Part shown: piece after piece, positions 1 to 6,491 of the stretch
How positions within the stretch are numbered: position 1 is the stretch's first letter
Layout of the letters: each line of letters starts with the position of its first letter
NCBI GenBank assembly: GCA_902796095.1
Contig: CADBNP010000037.1
Location: 1 to 12,167 of the forward strand
DNA: 12,167 nt
Source of the DNA: an uncultured Aeromonadales bacterium
GTDB lineage: Bacteria; Pseudomonadota; Gammaproteobacteria; Enterobacterales; Succinivibrionaceae
Reading direction: 5' to 3'
Program-made: the position numbers and the translations under genes
Notes under the pieces: generated by a model
What the model was told of the DNA's origin: nothing
What the model saw: the letters and a program-made list of their open reading frames with translations, nothing else
Databases searched by the model: none

Positions 1-22
1 AAAAAAACAACCCTGTTTTTTT
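1..22. terminator. Palindrome downstream of the pilin gene, possible terminator
   Basis: A perfect 9-bp inverted repeat (AAAAAAACA at 1-9, TGTTTTTTT at 14-22) with a 4-base loop lies 35 bases past the pilin stop codon. Both arms end in A/T runs, so an RNA made from either strand would have a weak stem with a U-rich 3' side. It could terminate the minus-strand pilin transcript, a gene to the left of the window, or both. The stem is almost all A-U and the window edge cuts the context, so this is tentative. Confidence 0.35.
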
Positions 23-57
23 ACAGTGCCGTTCTTAATCTTCTGCTAATCAGAATT

Positions 58-651
58 CTAACAACCGCCAGAAAAGATAAGAATGCGTAGGCCATTTGTT
101 TCAATGCCTACTGTTTCTATAGATGGGGTGTCGTAGAACAGAAAGCATTTATCACCATATGTAGATACCTTACTGTCTTCGTACTGAACCGGTATCCTGT
201 CTGTTGCATTCGGAAATCCCAAAAGTATCTGAGAGTTGTTTGTTCCGTCTGTCCATGTTTTATGCCTGTATGCCCAGTCGTGACCGCTGACATCCCCGCC
301 TACCTCGACAGCGTCCAAATCCATGGCTTTCAGGATGCCGTCAGGATTGGCTGCCGGATGACCGTATCTTATTTCTATGGCATCGGTTGATGATTCTGTA
401 CAGTTTGAAGCTGCAGTACTGCCATGGCATATGTATTGCTGTTGTGCCTTTTCCTTGCCAGCGATAATAGCCTTTCCGTAAACCATCTGAGCGGTACTGG
501 TTAGACTTCCTTTTAAACTTTCCAGAGCTGCTTTGCGTGCATCAGACTGAAGATTCATGAATTTAGGTGCAGCAGTTACTGCAAGAACACCCAAAATAAC
601 GATCACAACTATAAGTTCGATCAATGTGAAACCGTGATTATGTCTTTTCAT
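58..651 (-). CDS. Type IV prepilin, MSHA-type major pilin-like protein
   Basis: This is a 197-residue type IV pilin subunit, expected to be processed by a prepilin peptidase and built into a surface pilus. The leader is short and charged (residues 1-7, ending in Gly7) and is followed by FTLIE; Glu12 is the conserved Glu5 of the mature protein. A hydrophobic helix runs to about residue 28. The stretch after it (APKF.NLQ.DARKAAL) matches MshA pilins closely, and the protein ends in SGGC as MshA-like pilins often do. Four cysteines (75, 84, 169, 197) could form two disulfides; the C-terminal pair fits the usual pilin D-region. The start is well supported: AGGAGG (659-664) sits 7 bases before the ATG. 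No other pilus gene is visible here, so assembly proteins must lie elsewhere or left of the window. A type II secretion pseudopilin is less likely, given the length and the SGGC end. Confidence 0.88.
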   Translation of the reverse strand: MKRHNHGFTLIELIVVIVILGVLAVTAAPKFMNLQSDARKAALESLKGSLTSTAQMVYGKAIIAGKEKAQQQYICHGSTAASNCTESSTDAIEIRYGHPAANPDGILKAMDLDAVEVGGDVSGHDWAYRHKTWTDGTNNSQILLGFPNATDRIPVQYEDSKVSTYGDKCFLFYDTPSIETVGIETNGLRILIFSGGC

Positions 652-736
652 TGCTGTTCCTCCTGTAAAGATCCTGCAGTCTTAAAGACAAACAAAACTA
701 AATCCTCATCAGATTAAAACACTCCCCTCAGTTTTC

Positions 737-765
737 GTTTTATGACATATTGCAGAAATAAGCAA
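737..765 (-). promoter_or_regulatory. Candidate pilin promoter
   Basis: On the minus strand, TTGCTT (760-765) and TAAAAC (737-742) are separated by 17 bases. Transcription would start near 730, giving a leader of about 80 bases. Both boxes are imperfect, and I found no sigma-54 -24/-12 element, which some pilin genes use. Weak support. Confidence 0.25.
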
Positions 766-948
766 CGATTTTTGTCTTTTTTTCTCTATATATATGATAT
801 AGGTGTAATTTTGGCTTTCTTCAGATATGAAAAGCAAGCCTGATGGGAATTTGTGAAAACAGAATGAACTGCAGTCGGATTTTTCCTGATGCAAAATAAG
901 CAGTGAATTGATATGGGCAGTTTATTCAAACTCATGTTGAGATAGGGA

Positions 949-985
949 TTCGGGGAACCAGGTTGACTGTCTGGAAATACCCGAA
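949..985. repeat. Nested stem-loop downstream of the Nudix gene
   Basis: TTCGGG (949-954) pairs with CCCGAA (980-985). Inside it CCAG (958-961) pairs with CTGG (971-974), giving a two-tier hairpin 46 bases past the Nudix stop codon. No T-run follows on either strand, so it does not look like a standard intrinsic terminator. It may protect the 3' end of the Nudix mRNA or be a degenerate terminator. Confidence 0.4.
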
Positions 986-1031
986 ACTGTATTCTGCTGA
1001 AGCTGTGTCAGTCTGGTATAACACGACATTG

Positions 1032-1436
1032 TTACAGATTCGGACGCTTGCCGATCTCTGATTTGATTTGTTTGAGCAGAGTAAGATCTGCCGGAAGCCA
1101 CGGCACTGTTTCAAGTTCGTCTGCTCCGAACCATTTTGCTGATTCTGCTTCAACAAGTTCAATGTTACCTGAGGTGATGGAACACCAGAACACTTTCATT
1201 GAAAGATGGAATGCTGGATAGTCGTATTCGATGGTGTCAATCAGATTCCCCACATCAATATCAACTCTCAGCTCCTCTCTGATTTCTCTTTTCAGTGCCT
1301 CGTCCGGAGTCTCGCCGGCTTCAACCTTTCCCCCGGGAAATTCCCACTGACCCCTGAATTCTCCGTACCCTCTGGCAGTGGCGAAAATTTTATCACCGCT
1401 TTGAATTACTGCTGCTACTACGTTTACCGTTTTCAT
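1032..1436 (-). CDS. Nudix hydrolase, MutT/NudG-like nucleoside triphosphate pyrophosphohydrolase
   Basis: This 134-residue protein has the size and layout of MutT-family enzymes, which hydrolyse (deoxy)nucleoside triphosphates such as 8-oxo-dGTP to monophosphate and pyrophosphate, usually to clean the nucleotide pool. The Nudix box spans residues 36-58: Gly36, Glu42, then R50-E51-I-R-E54-E55, which are the metal-binding positions. The usual Gly near the end of the box is Arg57, a minor departure. The preceding WEFPGGK and the late WLPAD segment (the latter similar to the PAD of E. coli NudG) fit this branch. Which nucleotide it prefers cannot be read from the sequence. The start is supported by an AAGGAA site (1444-1449) nine to ten bases upstream. 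It is divergent from bamB and appears monocistronic. The overlapping plus-strand open frame is an upstream extension of bamB, not a gene. Confidence 0.88.
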   Translation of the reverse strand: MKTVNVVAAVIQSGDKIFATARGYGEFRGQWEFPGGKVEAGETPDEALKREIREELRVDIDVGNLIDTIEYDYPAFHLSMKVFWCSITSGNIELVEAESAKWFGADELETVPWLPADLTLLKQIKSEIGKRPNL

Positions 1437-1506
1437 CGGAGTTTTCCTTTTTTTTCCTTTTATGACATGAATGTGCGGAAGTATGCTGTTTCTTCGGGAC
1501 GGTGCA

Positions 1507-1512
1507 ATTATA
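1507..1512 (-). promoter_or_regulatory. Candidate -10 element for the Nudix gene
   Basis: A perfect minus-strand TATAAT lies at 1507-1512, which would place the transcript start near 1500 and give a leader of about 64 bases. No good -35 box is found at 16-18 bases upstream, so the promoter would depend on the -10 element or on an activator. Confidence 0.4.
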
Positions 1513-1590
1513 GCTTTTTTTCAAACCTCATGCTGAGAAAGTTCTACCTGACGGGACAGCGCAGCTCCTGGCATGCGCATACGGGATTTT

Positions 1591-1603
1591 CCCGCATGAT
1601 CCT
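1591..1603. repeat. Small hairpin between the divergent Nudix and bamB promoters
   Basis: CGGGA and TCCCG flank a three-base TTT spacer within the divergent promoter region. It is too short to classify. It could be a protein site or chance, and it lies outside both predicted transcripts. Confidence 0.2.
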
Positions 1604-1679
1604 GATATGCTGTTTTCGCGCTGCAGCAGTGCCGTCTGACACGTTGCGGTTCTTTTTGAGGCGGAACATATTGCCGGAC

Positions 1680-1708
1680 TTGACGGGAAAAATCCGTCTG
1701 ATTATGGT
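1680..1708 (+). promoter_or_regulatory. Sigma-70-type promoter of bamB
   Basis: TTGACG (1680-1685) and TATGGT (1703-1708) are separated by 17 bases. Transcription should start near 1715, about 34 bases before the chosen bamB ATG. This matters for start choice: an upstream in-frame ATG at 1704 overlaps the -10 box and so should not be in the message. Confidence 0.55.
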
Positions 1709-1748
1709 AGAATGCAGTAGGTTTGAAATTGCAGTGTGGGAAGAATTT

Positions 1749-2969
1749 ATGTTGCGCAAGACGTTGTCTCTGGCTGGTTTCTTTGGATTAAGCCTGTTTA
1801 TCCAGTCATGCTCGCTGTTCGAAAAGGATGTGTATGTTATCGCTGATGTTCCTGATATCGACAATCAGTTTGAAATGAATGTGGTATGGGACACGTCCGT
1901 AGGCAGCGGCGTCGGCAAATTCTTTTCAAGCCTTGCACCTGCCGTTTCCGATGAGAGGGTTTTTGTAGCATCCCGCGGCGGAAAGGTTGCGGCACTTGAT
2001 CGCAGTGACGGTTCGAAAATATGGACGACGGATCTCTCTGATGAGGAAGAGAATGACGATCGCCGCAGTCCGAGAATTTCAGGCGGAGTTTCCCTCGGCT
2101 TTGACAAGGTTTTTGTCGGAAGCGAGAACGGCTATCTTTACGCGCTTGATCGCAGCGAGGGCAATGTGATCTGGAAATATAATGCGGGCGAAGAAATAAT
2201 GTCCAGCCCCGTGGCACTTGCCGATCGGGTGATCATATATACCACCTCCGGCAGACTTATAGCTGTCAATGATGAAAACGGAGAGGAACTCTGGAAGACA
2301 TCCAGCGAATTCAGCGAACTTTCCCTTCGCGGCACCTCAGATCTCACCGTAGTGGAGAATGGCAAGGTTCTCATGTACGGTACTCCCCAGGGTAAGCTGA
2401 ATATGATTGATTCATCAAACGGAACCCTGATCAATACCATTATCGTTTCTCTTCCGAAGGGGAGAAACTCCATCGACAAGATAGGAACTGTCAGTGCTCA
2501 GCCTCTGTTTCTGGACGGCGAGCTTGTGGCGGTCGGCTATCATGGAAGTCTGATGCATTTTGCCGGTGGCGCATCCAACGTCTGGAAGAAGAACCTGAGT
2601 TCATACCGCAACATGTCCTATGACTATTCAGATCTTTTTGTTACTGATGACAGAGGGCATGTACATTCCATCAGCCGATCAACAGGTGAGGAAAGATGGG
2701 TGAACAAGGATCTGTCCTATCGCGATGTTACCGCTCCGGTGCAGTATGATTCCTATGTTCTGGTGGGAGATATGGACGGATATCTCTACTGGCTGGACAG
2801 TGCCACCGGAAAGATAGTTTCCATGGAGCGTGTTGACAGTGACGGTCTGTACATTCCTCCTGTTATTTATGACGGTATTGCATATCTTCAGACCAGAAGT
2901 GGCGACGTTTACGCCATAACCCGCGAGCAGCAGGAAAGCAGGTCTTCAGACGAAGAGGATGACGACTGA
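1749..2969 (+). CDS. bamB: Outer membrane protein assembly lipoprotein BamB
   Basis: BamB is the beta-propeller lipoprotein of the BAM complex, which folds and inserts beta-barrel proteins into the outer membrane; it sits on the periplasmic face and binds BamA. The 406-residue product is close to the family length (E. coli about 390). It begins with a lipoprotein signal: Arg3/Lys4, a hydrophobic core, then F-I-Q-S before Cys21, the predicted lipid-bearing residue. Ser at +2 fits outer-membrane sorting. The rest consists of repeated PQQ-like blades of the form V.VG...G.LYALD...G...W (for example near residues 60-90, 100-135, 145-175 and 325-350), enough for an eight-bladed propeller. The start at 1749 follows a GGGAAG site and gives a normal signal peptide. 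The open frame extends upstream to 1206, but that part is antisense to the Nudix gene. The C-terminal tail is very acidic (EEDDD). der lies downstream, the usual gammaproteobacterial order. Confidence 0.93.
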   Translation: MLRKTLSLAGFFGLSLFIQSCSLFEKDVYVIADVPDIDNQFEMNVVWDTSVGSGVGKFFSSLAPAVSDERVFVASRGGKVAALDRSDGSKIWTTDLSDEEENDDRRSPRISGGVSLGFDKVFVGSENGYLYALDRSEGNVIWKYNAGEEIMSSPVALADRVIIYTTSGRLIAVNDENGEELWKTSSEFSELSLRGTSDLTVVENGKVLMYGTPQGKLNMIDSSNGTLINTIIVSLPKGRNSIDKIGTVSAQPLFLDGELVAVGYHGSLMHFAGGASNVWKKNLSSYRNMSYDYSDLFVTDDRGHVHSISRSTGEERWVNKDLSYRDVTAPVQYDSYVLVGDMDGYLYWLDSATGKIVSMERVDSDGLYIPPVIYDGIAYLQTRSGDVYAITREQQESRSSDEEDDD

Positions 2970-3054
2970 CAGCTGTTTCACTTCCCTGTGACCGGCGTGG
3001 ACCGGAGGTCGTGGCAGAAGTCTGTGCGGCATTTTCTGATATTTAATGGCAGAA

Positions 3055-3083
3055 TTCAGACTGATCCGTGACAGCAGTCTGAA
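3055..3083. repeat. Stem-loop in the bamB-der gap (first)
   Basis: TTCAGACTG (3055-3063) and CAGTCTGAA (3075-3083) form a perfect 9-bp inverted repeat with an 11-base loop. No T-run follows, so it is not a classical terminator. It begins 85 bases after the bamB stop and could be a weak or Rho-assisted end, an mRNA processing or stability element, or a regulator site for der. Confidence 0.5.
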
Positions 3084-3106
3084 GCGGAAGAAATTTTGAA
3101 TCAGTT

Positions 3107-3139
3107 CATTCCCGGATGTTTAAAAATATCTCGGGAATG
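3107..3139. repeat. Stem-loop in the bamB-der gap (second)
   Basis: CATTCCCG (3107-3114) and CGGGAATG (3132-3139) form a perfect 8-bp inverted repeat around a 17-base AT-rich spacer; G-U pairing could extend it. It ends 43 bases before the der start. A poor promoter-like pair, TTGAAT (3096-3101) and TTTAAA (3119-3124) with 17-base spacing, overlaps it, so the repeat could be an operator around a der promoter. Otherwise it is a hairpin in the bamB-der message. Confidence 0.45.
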
Positions 3140-3182
3140 GTATGCATCATAAAAAGTTTTAATCGGATAAAGAGAGAAATAT

Positions 3183-4976
3183 ATGACACCAGTAGTAGCC
3201 CTGGTCGGACGCCCGAATGTGGGAAAATCCACAATGTTCAACCGTTTGACCCACAGTCGCGACGCTTTGGTTGCCAATTTTCCGGGACTTACCAGAGACA
3301 GGAAGTACGGCAAGGCTCAGATAAACGGTCTTGAATTTATTGTTATTGATACCGGCGGTATAGACGGATCCGAGGCCGGCATCGAGGAGATGATGGCGCA
3401 GCAGTCCTACCTTGCAATGCAGGAGGCTGACGTTATCGTATTTCTTGTGGATGCCCGTGACGGAATTCTTGCAGGTGACGAGGTTATAGCGGATCATCTC
3501 AGAAAAATTTCCAAGCCTGTAATTCTGGCTGCCAACAAGATTGACGGTATTGATGCCGATTCTGCATGTGCCGAATTTTATTCTCTTGCTTTCGGAGAGG
3601 TTCATCAGCTTGCCGTATCTCACGGAACAGGTTTCTCAACCCTGATGAATGATGTCATTTATCCGGAACTTGTAAAGATCAAAAAGCATGATCCTGATTT
3701 TGTTGATCGTACGGACAGCGCCGGTGAAATGACGGATGATGATAAGGATTTCAGAGTCAGTTATGTCTTCAGGGGAGGTAAAATTCCGCAGTTCAGGGAG
3801 GATCTGTCATATGAGTATGTTCCGCTTAAGGTTGTAAAACTTCAGGAGCATGTGGAGGCTGAGCAGCACGGATCTGAAATCACTCTGTCGGTATATTATC
3901 AGGGAAGGGATCTTTACCTTCAGTTTGAAGAGGGTGAAAGGCTGTCCGGTGCGGATACCTGTTTCTATATCTCTCATATTCAGGATCTACCGTACTGCTC
4001 TCTTCCCGAGGATCCGTCCGAAATAGATGCACGGTATGCAGCTGAGGAATCAGAGGAGTCTGAAAGCGAAGCCGACGAAGCAGCTGAGGTACCTGAGGAT
4101 GAGGAGATCAGGTTCGCCATTGTTGGTCGTCCGAATGTTGGAAAATCAACTCTGACCAACCGTCTTCTGGGAGAAAACCGGGTAATTGTCTATGATATGC
4201 CGGGAACAACCCGAGATTCAATCTACATTCCGATGGAAAGGGACGGAAGAAAGTATGTTGTGATTGATACCGCCGGAGTCCGGAAGCGCAAGAAGGTTAC
4301 CGAGACTGTGGAGAAGTTTTCTGTAATCAAAACTCTCAAGGCTGTTGAGGATTCTCATGTTGTTATTCTGATGATTGATGCAAGAGACGGTCTGACTGAT
4401 CAGGATCTCAGCATGCTTGGTTTTATTCTTAATGCCGGAAGAGCTGTTGTCATTGCAATAAATAAATGGGACGGACTTTCCGGAGAAGTTAAGGATCAGA
4501 TTAAACAGGAACTGGAACTGAGACTCGGATTTGTCAATTTTGCCAGGATCCATTTCATCTCGGCACTTCACGGCACCGGCGTAGGTCATCTGTTTGAATC
4601 AATTGTCGAATCCTATAAGTCGGCAACCCGCAGGATCAGTACATCCCGTGTAACGCGGCTGATGATAATGGCGTCAAACGAGCATCAGCCTCCGATGGTT
4701 CATGGACGACGTGTAAGGCTTAAATACGCTCACGCCGGCGGCTACAATCCTCCGCGGATTGTGATCCATGGAAATCAGGTCAATGATCTTCCTGACTCCT
4801 ACAAGAGATATCTGACCAATTATTTCAGAGAGGCCCTTCATATGGTGGGCACTCCAATCAGTCTGGAATTTGTCGAAGGTGCAAATCCGTTTGAGGGCAG
4901 AGTCAACAAACTTACCCAGAGTCAGATGCGCAAGAAGAGACGTCTGATGAAGTATGTCAAATCAAAGAAAAAGTAA
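3183..4976 (+). CDS. der: Ribosome biogenesis GTPase Der, with an enlarged inter-domain region
   Basis: Der (EngA) is an essential double GTPase that acts late in 50S subunit assembly. GTPase domain 1 has the P-loop GRPNVGKS (9-16), DTGG (56-59), NKID (118-121) and SHGTG (146-150). Domain 2 has GRPNVGKS (315-322), DTAG (362-365), NKWD (427-430) and SALHG (460-464). A KH-like domain follows from about 480, with the conserved KYAHAGGYNPP block (514-524) and a basic tail. All nucleotide-binding motifs are intact. The protein is 597 residues, whereas E. coli Der is about 490. The excess lies between the GTPase domains (about 165-310): a beta-rich, non-repetitive part (about 190-270) and then an acidic stretch (about 277-307); the usual linker is a short acidic segment. 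The start matches the family N-terminus (M-x-PVVALVGRP) and has a modest GAGAG site. Gene order after bamB and the terminator at 5004-5040 suggest der ends the unit. Confidence 0.96.
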   Translation: MTPVVALVGRPNVGKSTMFNRLTHSRDALVANFPGLTRDRKYGKAQINGLEFIVIDTGGIDGSEAGIEEMMAQQSYLAMQEADVIVFLVDARDGILAGDEVIADHLRKISKPVILAANKIDGIDADSACAEFYSLAFGEVHQLAVSHGTGFSTLMNDVIYPELVKIKKHDPDFVDRTDSAGEMTDDDKDFRVSYVFRGGKIPQFREDLSYEYVPLKVVKLQEHVEAEQHGSEITLSVYYQGRDLYLQFEEGERLSGADTCFYISHIQDLPYCSLPEDPSEIDARYAAEESEESESEADEAAEVPEDEEIRFAIVGRPNVGKSTLTNRLLGENRVIVYDMPGTTRDSIYIPMERDGRKYVVIDTAGVRKRKKVTETVEKFSVIKTLKAVEDSHVVILMIDARDGLTDQDLSMLGFILNAGRAVVIAINKWDGLSGEVKDQIKQELELRLGFVNFARIHFISALHGTGVGHLFESIVESYKSATRRISTSRVTRLMIMASNEHQPPMVHGRRVRLKYAHAGGYNPPRIVIHGNQVNDLPDSYKRYLTNYFREALHMVGTPISLEFVEGANPFEGRVNKLTQSQMRKKRRLMKYVKSKKK

Positions 4977-5003
4977 CGTTCATTCATCCCTGTTTTTGGT
5001 TAT

Positions 5004-5040
5004 GCCGGGGAAACCGGGTTATTTCCCGGCAGTTGTTTTT
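5004..5040 (+). terminator. Intrinsic terminator of der
   Basis: GCCGGG(G)AAA (5004-5013) pairs with TTTCCCGGC (5022-5030) with one bulged G and an 8-base loop, followed by AGTTGTTTTT. A GC-rich stem plus a T-tract 27 bases past the der stop codon is a standard Rho-independent terminator for plus-strand transcripts. The opposite strand has no T-tract. Confidence 0.8.
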
Positions 5041-5276
5041 GCTCTGGTACCGGCTGAAGTGCCGGTCTGAACACGTTCACCTGATGATGCCGGCCGTGTT
5101 CATTCGGTAAGTGCGATGTTCGGCTTCCTTTCCTTCTGAAAGTATTTCAGTATTTGAAATTCGGTTTAACAGAACTCCGTGAAGTGTTCATGCGGATCGG
5201 TCAGCTTCTTCTGTGATGAACAGGTACGTTATTCAGTTTTTTACCTGTTCATTCCTGCCCACGGATTAGTGCTCAT
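5041..5276. other. Convergent gap between der and the TPM gene, rich in inverted repeats
   Basis: No gene is visible. Three perfect inverted repeats lie here, none followed by a T-run: ACCGGC/GCCGGT (5049-5066), TGAACACG/CGTGTTCA (5068-5102) and ATGAACAGGTA/TACCTGTTCAT (5216-5252). The word TGTTCAT occurs at three places (starting 5097, 5185 and 5246), and its complement opens two of the repeats. Confidence 0.5.
5216..5252. repeat. 11-bp perfect inverted repeat downstream of the TPM gene
   Basis: ATGAACAGGTA (5216-5226) and TACCTGTTCAT (5242-5252) enclose a 15-base loop containing a run of six T on the plus strand. The repeat starts 25 bases past the TPM stop codon, where a terminator for that minus-strand gene would be expected. 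The minus-strand sequence after the stem lacks a T-run, so if it terminates it does so atypically. Confidence 0.5.
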
Positions 5277-6242
5277 TTAACGGCTGGCACCGCCACCTCC
5301 AAAACTTCCGCCACCGCCGCTGTATCCTCCGCCACTGCTGCCACCACCGCTGTAGCCACCACTTCCGAAGCTTCCGCTGCTGCTTCCTCCTCCACCGCCT
5401 CCGAATTTGATTGCAAGATATATAGGCAGTGCGAAAACAAGCAGACCAAGAAATCCGAGAATGCTGTTGATTACCTTCTCCGGAAAATCTTCAGTTTCGG
5501 CTACTCTTGCCTCTTCAGGAAAATCCAGATCCGCAAAGGTTGCCGGCATCTGACTATGTCCGTCCTGCAGCCTGTCCATCTTGGAACCGCTGTCAGCTGA
5601 TATGCGTTCAGGTTCATCTACCGGAGTTACCTGCTGTCTGTCAAAGTTTTCTGTATACAGATCCTGACTGTTATCTTCATTTTTTGCCTGCTCCTTTAAG
5701 AACAGTAATGTTCCTGGAGGATCCTGGTGGTATTCTTCATAAATTTCACGTGCCACGGCAGTGAATGTGTCAGATGCAGCCCGGTCCCACTGACCTGAAT
5801 TTTTGGCTTCTACGGCATAGTCATCCAGAATTCTTCCTGCCTTGCCATCTGTGATCCTGCCTTCAAGTCCTCTTCCGACCTCCAGCCGTACATGTGGATC
5901 TTCAGTGGTAAAGAGGATCAGAATGCCGTTGTCCTTGTCTTTCTGACCTATTCCAAGAGAGTTGGCTATATTGATACTGTAAGATTCAAGGGAATCCTGA
6001 TGAGTGTTTGGAACAGACATGACTACGATCTGTGCCGTAGTCTGCTTCTGGAGTTCCACAGCCTGGTTGAAAATGTATCTTTCAGTTTCTTCACTGAACA
6101 CATGGCTGTAGTCCTGAACAAAAAAGACACTGGATCCTTTTACGTCAGGATATACTGTATTCGTCATATCTTCCCGTATGAAGAATACAAAGATGCTTCC
6201 TATGAGCATCGTCAGGAAAAATTTTTTAAGTGAACCGAGCAT
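5277..6242 (-). CDS. TPM-domain (YgcG-type) membrane protein with Gly-rich C-terminus
   Basis: This 321-residue envelope protein begins with a basic N-terminus and a hydrophobic segment (about 8-22), a signal peptide or anchor. A TPM domain follows (about 40-170), recognised from V.DYSHVFSEETE, the A-QIVV strand, the LGIGQKDKDNGILIL motif and the R-LEVGRGLEGRITD segment. TPM domains were first described as possible phosphatases (plant TLP18.3) and also occur in proteins linked to photosystem or membrane-protein repair, so I assign no activity. A polar, acidic linker (about 175-255) leads to a transmembrane helix (about 258-279). The last 41 residues are almost entirely Gly and Ser with a few Phe/Tyr and end in Arg, a tail often seen in this family. 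The ATG is preceded by TGAGAG (6251-6256) at 8 bases. It has its own promoter, converges on der and diverges from the clostripain-like gene. Confidence 0.85.
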   Translation of the reverse strand: MLGSLKKFFLTMLIGSIFVFFIREDMTNTVYPDVKGSSVFFVQDYSHVFSEETERYIFNQAVELQKQTTAQIVVMSVPNTHQDSLESYSINIANSLGIGQKDKDNGILILFTTEDPHVRLEVGRGLEGRITDGKAGRILDDYAVEAKNSGQWDRAASDTFTAVAREIYEEYHQDPPGTLLFLKEQAKNEDNSQDLYTENFDRQQVTPVDEPERISADSGSKMDRLQDGHSQMPATFADLDFPEEARVAETEDFPEKVINSILGFLGLLVFALPIYLAIKFGGGGGGSSSGSFGSGGYSGGGSSGGGYSGGGGSFGGGGASR

Positions 6243-6278
6243 TGCTATAACTCTCAGAATTTTCTATACATCCCGGTA

Positions 6279-6306
6279 ATTTTAAATTAGTGTTTTCCTG
6301 TGTCAA
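6279..6306 (-). promoter_or_regulatory. Sigma-70 promoter of the TPM gene
   Basis: On the minus strand a perfect TTGACA (6301-6306) and TAAAAT (6279-6284) are separated by 16 bases. Transcription would start near 6272, about 30 bases before the ATG. It is the closest to consensus of the promoters in the window. Confidence 0.65.
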
Positions 6307-6461
6307 AGTTTTTTATTGATTTGCCGTATAAGTTTGTTTCAGAACAGAAATGAGGAAACAGGATAGTCTGGAAAGAAAATGGTAAAGTGATGAGTCTGAT
6401 TATCGAAATCATCATCTTTTCTGTTCAGTTTATTTTGTTTCCTGAATTCTTTTTAAAACTG

Positions 6462-6491
6462 TTGAATTATCCGGTTGAAAAATCGTACTAT
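6462..6491 (+). promoter_or_regulatory. Possible promoter overlapping the first ATG of the clostripain-like gene
   Basis: TTGAAT (6462-6467) and TACTAT (6486-6491) are separated by 18 bases, each matching consensus at 4 of 6 positions. If used, the transcript would start near 6498, past the ATG at 6490, and translation would need to begin further on, for example at the GTG at 6544. Speculative. Confidence 0.2.

Larger units (their letters stand above)
652..1031. other. Gap between pilin and Nudix genes: pilin leader region
   Basis: No convincing gene lies in these 380 bases. Two small minus-strand open frames (61 and 76 codons) have no recognisable composition, and one runs into the Nudix gene. 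The pilin-proximal half holds the strong pilin ribosome site and an AT-rich stretch (about 775-805) suited to promoter function. The half near the Nudix gene holds the stem-loop described at 949-985. Confidence 0.5.

Noticed and set aside
709..894. 61-codon minus-strand open frame between pilin and Nudix genes
   Set aside because: No ribosome site, odd composition, and it overlaps the likely pilin promoter region.
1206..1748. Upstream extension of the bamB frame, giving a 587-residue product
   Set aside because: It runs antisense to the Nudix gene, lies before the predicted bamB promoter, and would bury the lipoprotein signal in mid-protein.
3678..4112. Intein or second gene inserted in der
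   Set aside because: The insert has no splice-junction residues or homing-nuclease motifs and stays in frame with no start signals inside.
5507..6233. Plus-strand open frames within the TPM gene (85 and 113 codons)
   Set aside because: They are opposite-strand shadows of a recognisable protein and have no recognisable domains.
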